From the NCBI GenBank assembly GCA_013330925.1, contig DUHJ01000198.1, forward strand, positions 1-15,926: DNA of 15,926 nucleotides. Reading direction: 5' to 3'. A model generated the notes under the pieces. It worked only from the letters and a program-made list of their open reading frames with translations, did not search any database and was not told the DNA's origin. A program made the position numbers and the translations under genes. Of the stretch, positions 13,868 through 15,926 are shown piece after piece; within the stretch, counting starts at the first letter, position 1, and the number at the start of each line of letters is the position of its first letter. This stretch comes from Candidatus Poseidoniaceae archaeon (GTDB lineage: Archaea; Thermoplasmatota; Poseidoniia; Poseidoniales; Poseidoniaceae).

Positions 13868-15000
13868 GCGAAGAAAGACCGCTCGTCACGGTCACGGTTT
13901 GCGTCCGCGATGGGGCGCATTGGGTCGACGGGTGCATGCAATCCCTGTTGGAGCAGACGTGGCGTCCTTTGGAAATCATCGCCGTGGACGACGGCTCAAG
14001 CGACGGCTCAGGGGAGCGCTTGCAAGCCTTCCATGACCCAGAAAGCGAGGTGCCCGTCCGCGTCATCCAACGCCCTGCTGAAGGCTTGTCCGCGGCCAGG
14101 GATGCCGCGACTGAAGCAGCAAACGGCGACTGGGTCGCCATCACGGACATTGACGTTCGACCCATGCCAGACTGGATTGAGGCCTTGATGGCCGCTCGAA
14201 CCGGTCTTGAAAACGAAAAGGTAATTGCCATCACCGGCCGCACCGTCTTCGAAGAAGGAGACGACCTTGTCTCAAGGCTCCGTTCCATCGAGATTGAACG
14301 GAAGTACCGGAGTCGACCTCGCCGAACCACCCTTGCCAACGGCCCTTGCTCCATGTTCCACGCCAAAGCGCTTCGAGATTCAGGTGGATTTGATCCTGCG
14401 TGGTACCACGCGGAGGACATGGAGGTCAGCCTGCGCCTTCTGGCATCGGGTGGCTCCATCGTCTACGCCCCAGATGCCATGGTCCGTCACGTTCCGGAAG
14501 AGGGGCGGAAGCGCTTTGTCGCCAAGCGGCGACGTGACGCACGGGCCCACGTGCGCATCGTGCGCCGATGGCCACGACGTGCAAGGAAAGGCATGGCGTT
14601 CGATTTCCTCGGGACCTCGACGCTGGTGCTTGCGATGTTGCCCCTTCGGTTGGGGGCATGGCTGGCCCTCATGATCGGCCTTGGTGCAGCCCTCCTTCCC
14701 GAGATCATCTCCGGCCAAGGGGGCATGACCCTTCCCAATGAGCTTGGAACAACGTCCTCCACCGCCTTGCTGGTGGGTGCAAGCCTGCTAACCCTCGCGG
14801 AATTCATCATGTGGATCAGCGCCCTTGGTGCCGTCAACCGACAGGTGATGAGCGACGTGCGCCAGCGAAACCGCATCGCTTGGATGCTGTCTTCTGCATC
14901 CTTCTCACTCAGGATGCTCATCCTTGCGTGGTCATGGGCCCTCTGGACCGGACTTTGGCTTGGCGCATGGGATGCGATCACGGGCCGGAACGGCCACTGA
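13864..15000 (+). CDS. Membrane glycosyltransferase, family 2 (GT-A)
   Basis: A 378-residue enzyme. The GT-A domain spans about 1-235: VTVTVCVRDGAHWVDGCMQS, IIAVDDGSSDGS (38-49) for nucleotide-sugar binding, ITDIDVRP (93-100) as the DxD metal motif, and WYHAEDMEVSLRLL (180-193) with E184-D185 as the likely catalytic-base region. A basic stretch (residues about 214-242, many Arg/Lys) leads into three or so transmembrane helices at about 252-278, 299-322 and 350-372. It would therefore sit in the membrane with its catalytic domain in the cytoplasm, transferring a sugar to a lipid carrier or polysaccharide; donor and acceptor are unknown. It overlaps the CoA fusion gene by 4 nt, but no functional link is obvious. 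Its stop is 9 bp from the stop of the convergent membrane protein gene. Confidence 0.88.
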   Translation: MSEERPLVTVTVCVRDGAHWVDGCMQSLLEQTWRPLEIIAVDDGSSDGSGERLQAFHDPESEVPVRVIQRPAEGLSAARDAATEAANGDWVAITDIDVRPMPDWIEALMAARTGLENEKVIAITGRTVFEEGDDLVSRLRSIEIERKYRSRPRRTTLANGPCSMFHAKALRDSGGFDPAWYHAEDMEVSLRLLASGGSIVYAPDAMVRHVPEEGRKRFVAKRRRDARAHVRIVRRWPRRARKGMAFDFLGTSTLVLAMLPLRLGAWLALMIGLGAALLPEIISGQGGMTLPNELGTTSSTALLVGASLLTLAEFIMWISALGAVNRQVMSDVRQRNRIAWMLSSASFSLRMLILAWSWALWTGLWLGAWDAITGRNGH

Positions 15001-15009
15001 AGGCCCTGA

Positions 15010-15558
15010 TCAGGCTTCGTCTTCGCTCAAAGCGAGGGCACGAAGCGCAAACCCGAAGGCGACCAAAACGGCGCTGACGGCGTAGACGCCGGGGTCGAAC
15101 CAGTTGGTGTGCATGGCGCCGCGGATGACGTAGAAGAGGAGGCCGACGAGGAGGCACCATGCCCCAACGGTGTGGGCCAAGCCGCCTTCAGCGGAACCGA
15201 GGGCACGCCAGGTGGAGTTGTCGACAAGGCTGCGGAAGAAGCCGGCAACGCTGCCTTCCTCGCTGGCAATGGTGCGGAAGCCGAGGGCGACCATGCCACC
15301 GCAGAGTGCAATGAACACAAGGTCGCTGGCCACGAAAGCAGGAGCGGTCGCATGCGCTTCGAAGGCTTCGTTGAGGCGACCCATGCTCAGGACACCGGCC
15401 CACGAGATTCGGTAGCCGGGATGAGCCATGCCCATCAGGTTGAGCAGGGCGAGCACCAAGCCCCACACGCCGAGGCCGACGAACCAGCGGGCGGTGACGG
15501 ACGAGGGGTCAACGACCATCTGGACGAGGCCCCGGCCTTCGTTGGACGTCTCGGTCAT
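15010..15558 (-). CDS. Four-helix integral membrane protein, function unknown
   Basis: A 182-residue protein from ATG 15558. Hydrophobic segments at about 24-44 (WFVGLGVWGLVLALLNLMG), 73-94 (AFVASDLVFIALCGGMVALGF), 127-146 (GLAHTVGAWCLLVGLLFYVI) and 156-175 (DPGVYAVSAVLVAFGFALRA) give four predicted helices. Between helices 2 and 3 lies a soluble loop with acidic start (ASEEGSVAGFFRSLVDNSTW). One His (H129), near the start of helix 3, is the only notable polar residue in a helix; there is no complete cofactor or transport motif. The frame is open to 15603, but a TTATAA box sits exactly 26 bp upstream of 15558, so a leaderless start there is preferred. It lies downstream of orc1/cdc6 on the same strand with a 54-bp gap and its own promoter. 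I do not recognise the family. Confidence 0.75.
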   Translation of the reverse strand: MTETSNEGRGLVQMVVDPSSVTARWFVGLGVWGLVLALLNLMGMAHPGYRISWAGVLSMGRLNEAFEAHATAPAFVASDLVFIALCGGMVALGFRTIASEEGSVAGFFRSLVDNSTWRALGSAEGGLAHTVGAWCLLVGLLFYVIRGAMHTNWFDPGVYAVSAVLVAFGFALRALALSEDEA

Positions 15559-15580
15559 GTCGCTCGCCACCTGCCATCTT

Positions 15581-15588
15581 GTTATAAC
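15581..15588 (-). promoter_or_regulatory. TATA box (GTTATAAC), leaderless promoter
   Basis: GTTATAAC is a perfect 8-bp palindrome whose centre lies 26 bp before the ATG at 15558. Transcription would begin at or next to that ATG, giving a leaderless mRNA. It is the clearest promoter in the window and fixes the start of the four-helix membrane protein. Confidence 0.6.
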
Positions 15589-15612
15589 GACGTCGCAGCA
15601 CAAGCCCAGGAC

Positions 15613-15926
15613 TCATAGCCTGCTCTGGTGCCTGTATTTTGAGGAGAAAATCGGTTCGAGGTCAGGTTCTGAGTCCTGAATGATGGCTGCTGCATCCACG
15701 TTGGGTGGCAAACTGGAGTGAATCTCCTTGGTGCGCCCGTAGCGGCCACGGCTGACGGTCCGTGCGGTGATGAGCCCCAGCATGTCAAGGTTGGAGATCA
15801 ACATCGACACCCGGCGAGCGGTCAGTGGAGCCTTCCCCACGTGGTGGCAGGCTTGGTCGTACACGTCGTACACCTCGCCGGTTTGGACGCCACGAGCTCC
15901 GGTCCGCTCGGTCAGCAGGACAGCGG
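15613..15926 (-). CDS. Orc1/Cdc6 replication initiator, C-terminal winged-helix part (5' end cut by window)
   Basis: The frame enters from the right edge (first full codon at 15924-15922) and gives 103 residues before TGA at 15613. TGEVYDVYDQACHHVGKAPLTARRVSML and the following SNLDMLGLITARTVSRGRYGRTKEI regions (given in part) are the winged-helix domain of archaeal Orc1/Cdc6, with the RRVS recognition helix and the SRGRYGR wing that contacts origin DNA. The AAA+ ATPase domain with Walker motifs would lie beyond the window. Orc1/Cdc6 binds origin recognition boxes and loads the MCM helicase. The last 25 residues after KEIHSSLPP are an acidic tail not needed for the fold. In archaea the origin is often directly upstream of this gene, which here would be outside the window. 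Confidence 0.87.
   Translation of the reverse strand, partial: AVLLTERTGARGVQTGEVYDVYDQACHHVGKAPLTARRVSMLISNLDMLGLITARTVSRGRYGRTKEIHSSLPPNVDAAAIIQDSEPDLEPIFSSKYRHQSRL

Overview
The window looks like a high-GC marine archaeon, most likely Marine Group II (Poseidoniales) or a close relative. This is inferred from protein character, not from a database search. Archaeal signs are: a partial Orc1/Cdc6 C-terminal domain at the right edge; an archaeal-type class I (DhnA-like) fructose-bisphosphate aldolase; an archaeal phosphopantetheine adenylyltransferase joined to a DUF359 (GTP-dependent dephospho-CoA kinase) domain; a SelB/EF-1alpha-like protein; and TATA-like boxes about 26 bp upstream of several start codons, as expected for leaderless archaeal mRNAs. 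Coding density is high, and almost every long ORF antisense to a real gene is a GC-driven shadow.

Layout. Positions 1-3150 (+): the end of a hotdog acyl-CoA thioesterase, a translational-GTPase-like protein whose G domain has lost its nucleotide-binding motifs, and a membrane-anchored protein with a long Pro-rich tail. Positions 3151-5974 (-): a tight cluster moaE-moaC-glpX-pfkB, pairing two molybdopterin cofactor genes with a class II fructose-1,6-bisphosphatase and a PfkB sugar kinase. Positions 6027-9273 (+): a geranylgeranyl-reductase-like flavoprotein, an enoyl-CoA hydratase and the aldolase. Positions 9532-9852 (-) and 10110-12503 (+): a small winged-helix protein divergent from a 797-residue orphan protein with an N-terminal winged helix. 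They share a 257-bp AT-richer regulatory region carrying a repeated GTAAC-type motif. Positions 12845-15000 (+): the CoA biosynthesis fusion gene, overlapping a membrane glycosyltransferase by 4 nt. Positions 15010-15926 (-): a four-helix membrane protein and the truncated orc1/cdc6.

Functional themes. Aldolase plus GlpX can supply the two steps from triose phosphates to fructose-6-phosphate (gluconeogenesis). The thioesterase and enoyl-CoA hydratase act on acyl-CoA thioesters, and the fusion enzyme would make CoA itself. MoaC and MoaE belong to molybdopterin synthesis. The least explained parts are the 797-residue winged-helix protein with its shared divergent promoter region, the P-loop-less translation-factor relative, and the 565-residue membrane/disordered protein. 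No rRNA, tRNA, CRISPR array, insertion sequence or phage gene was recognised.
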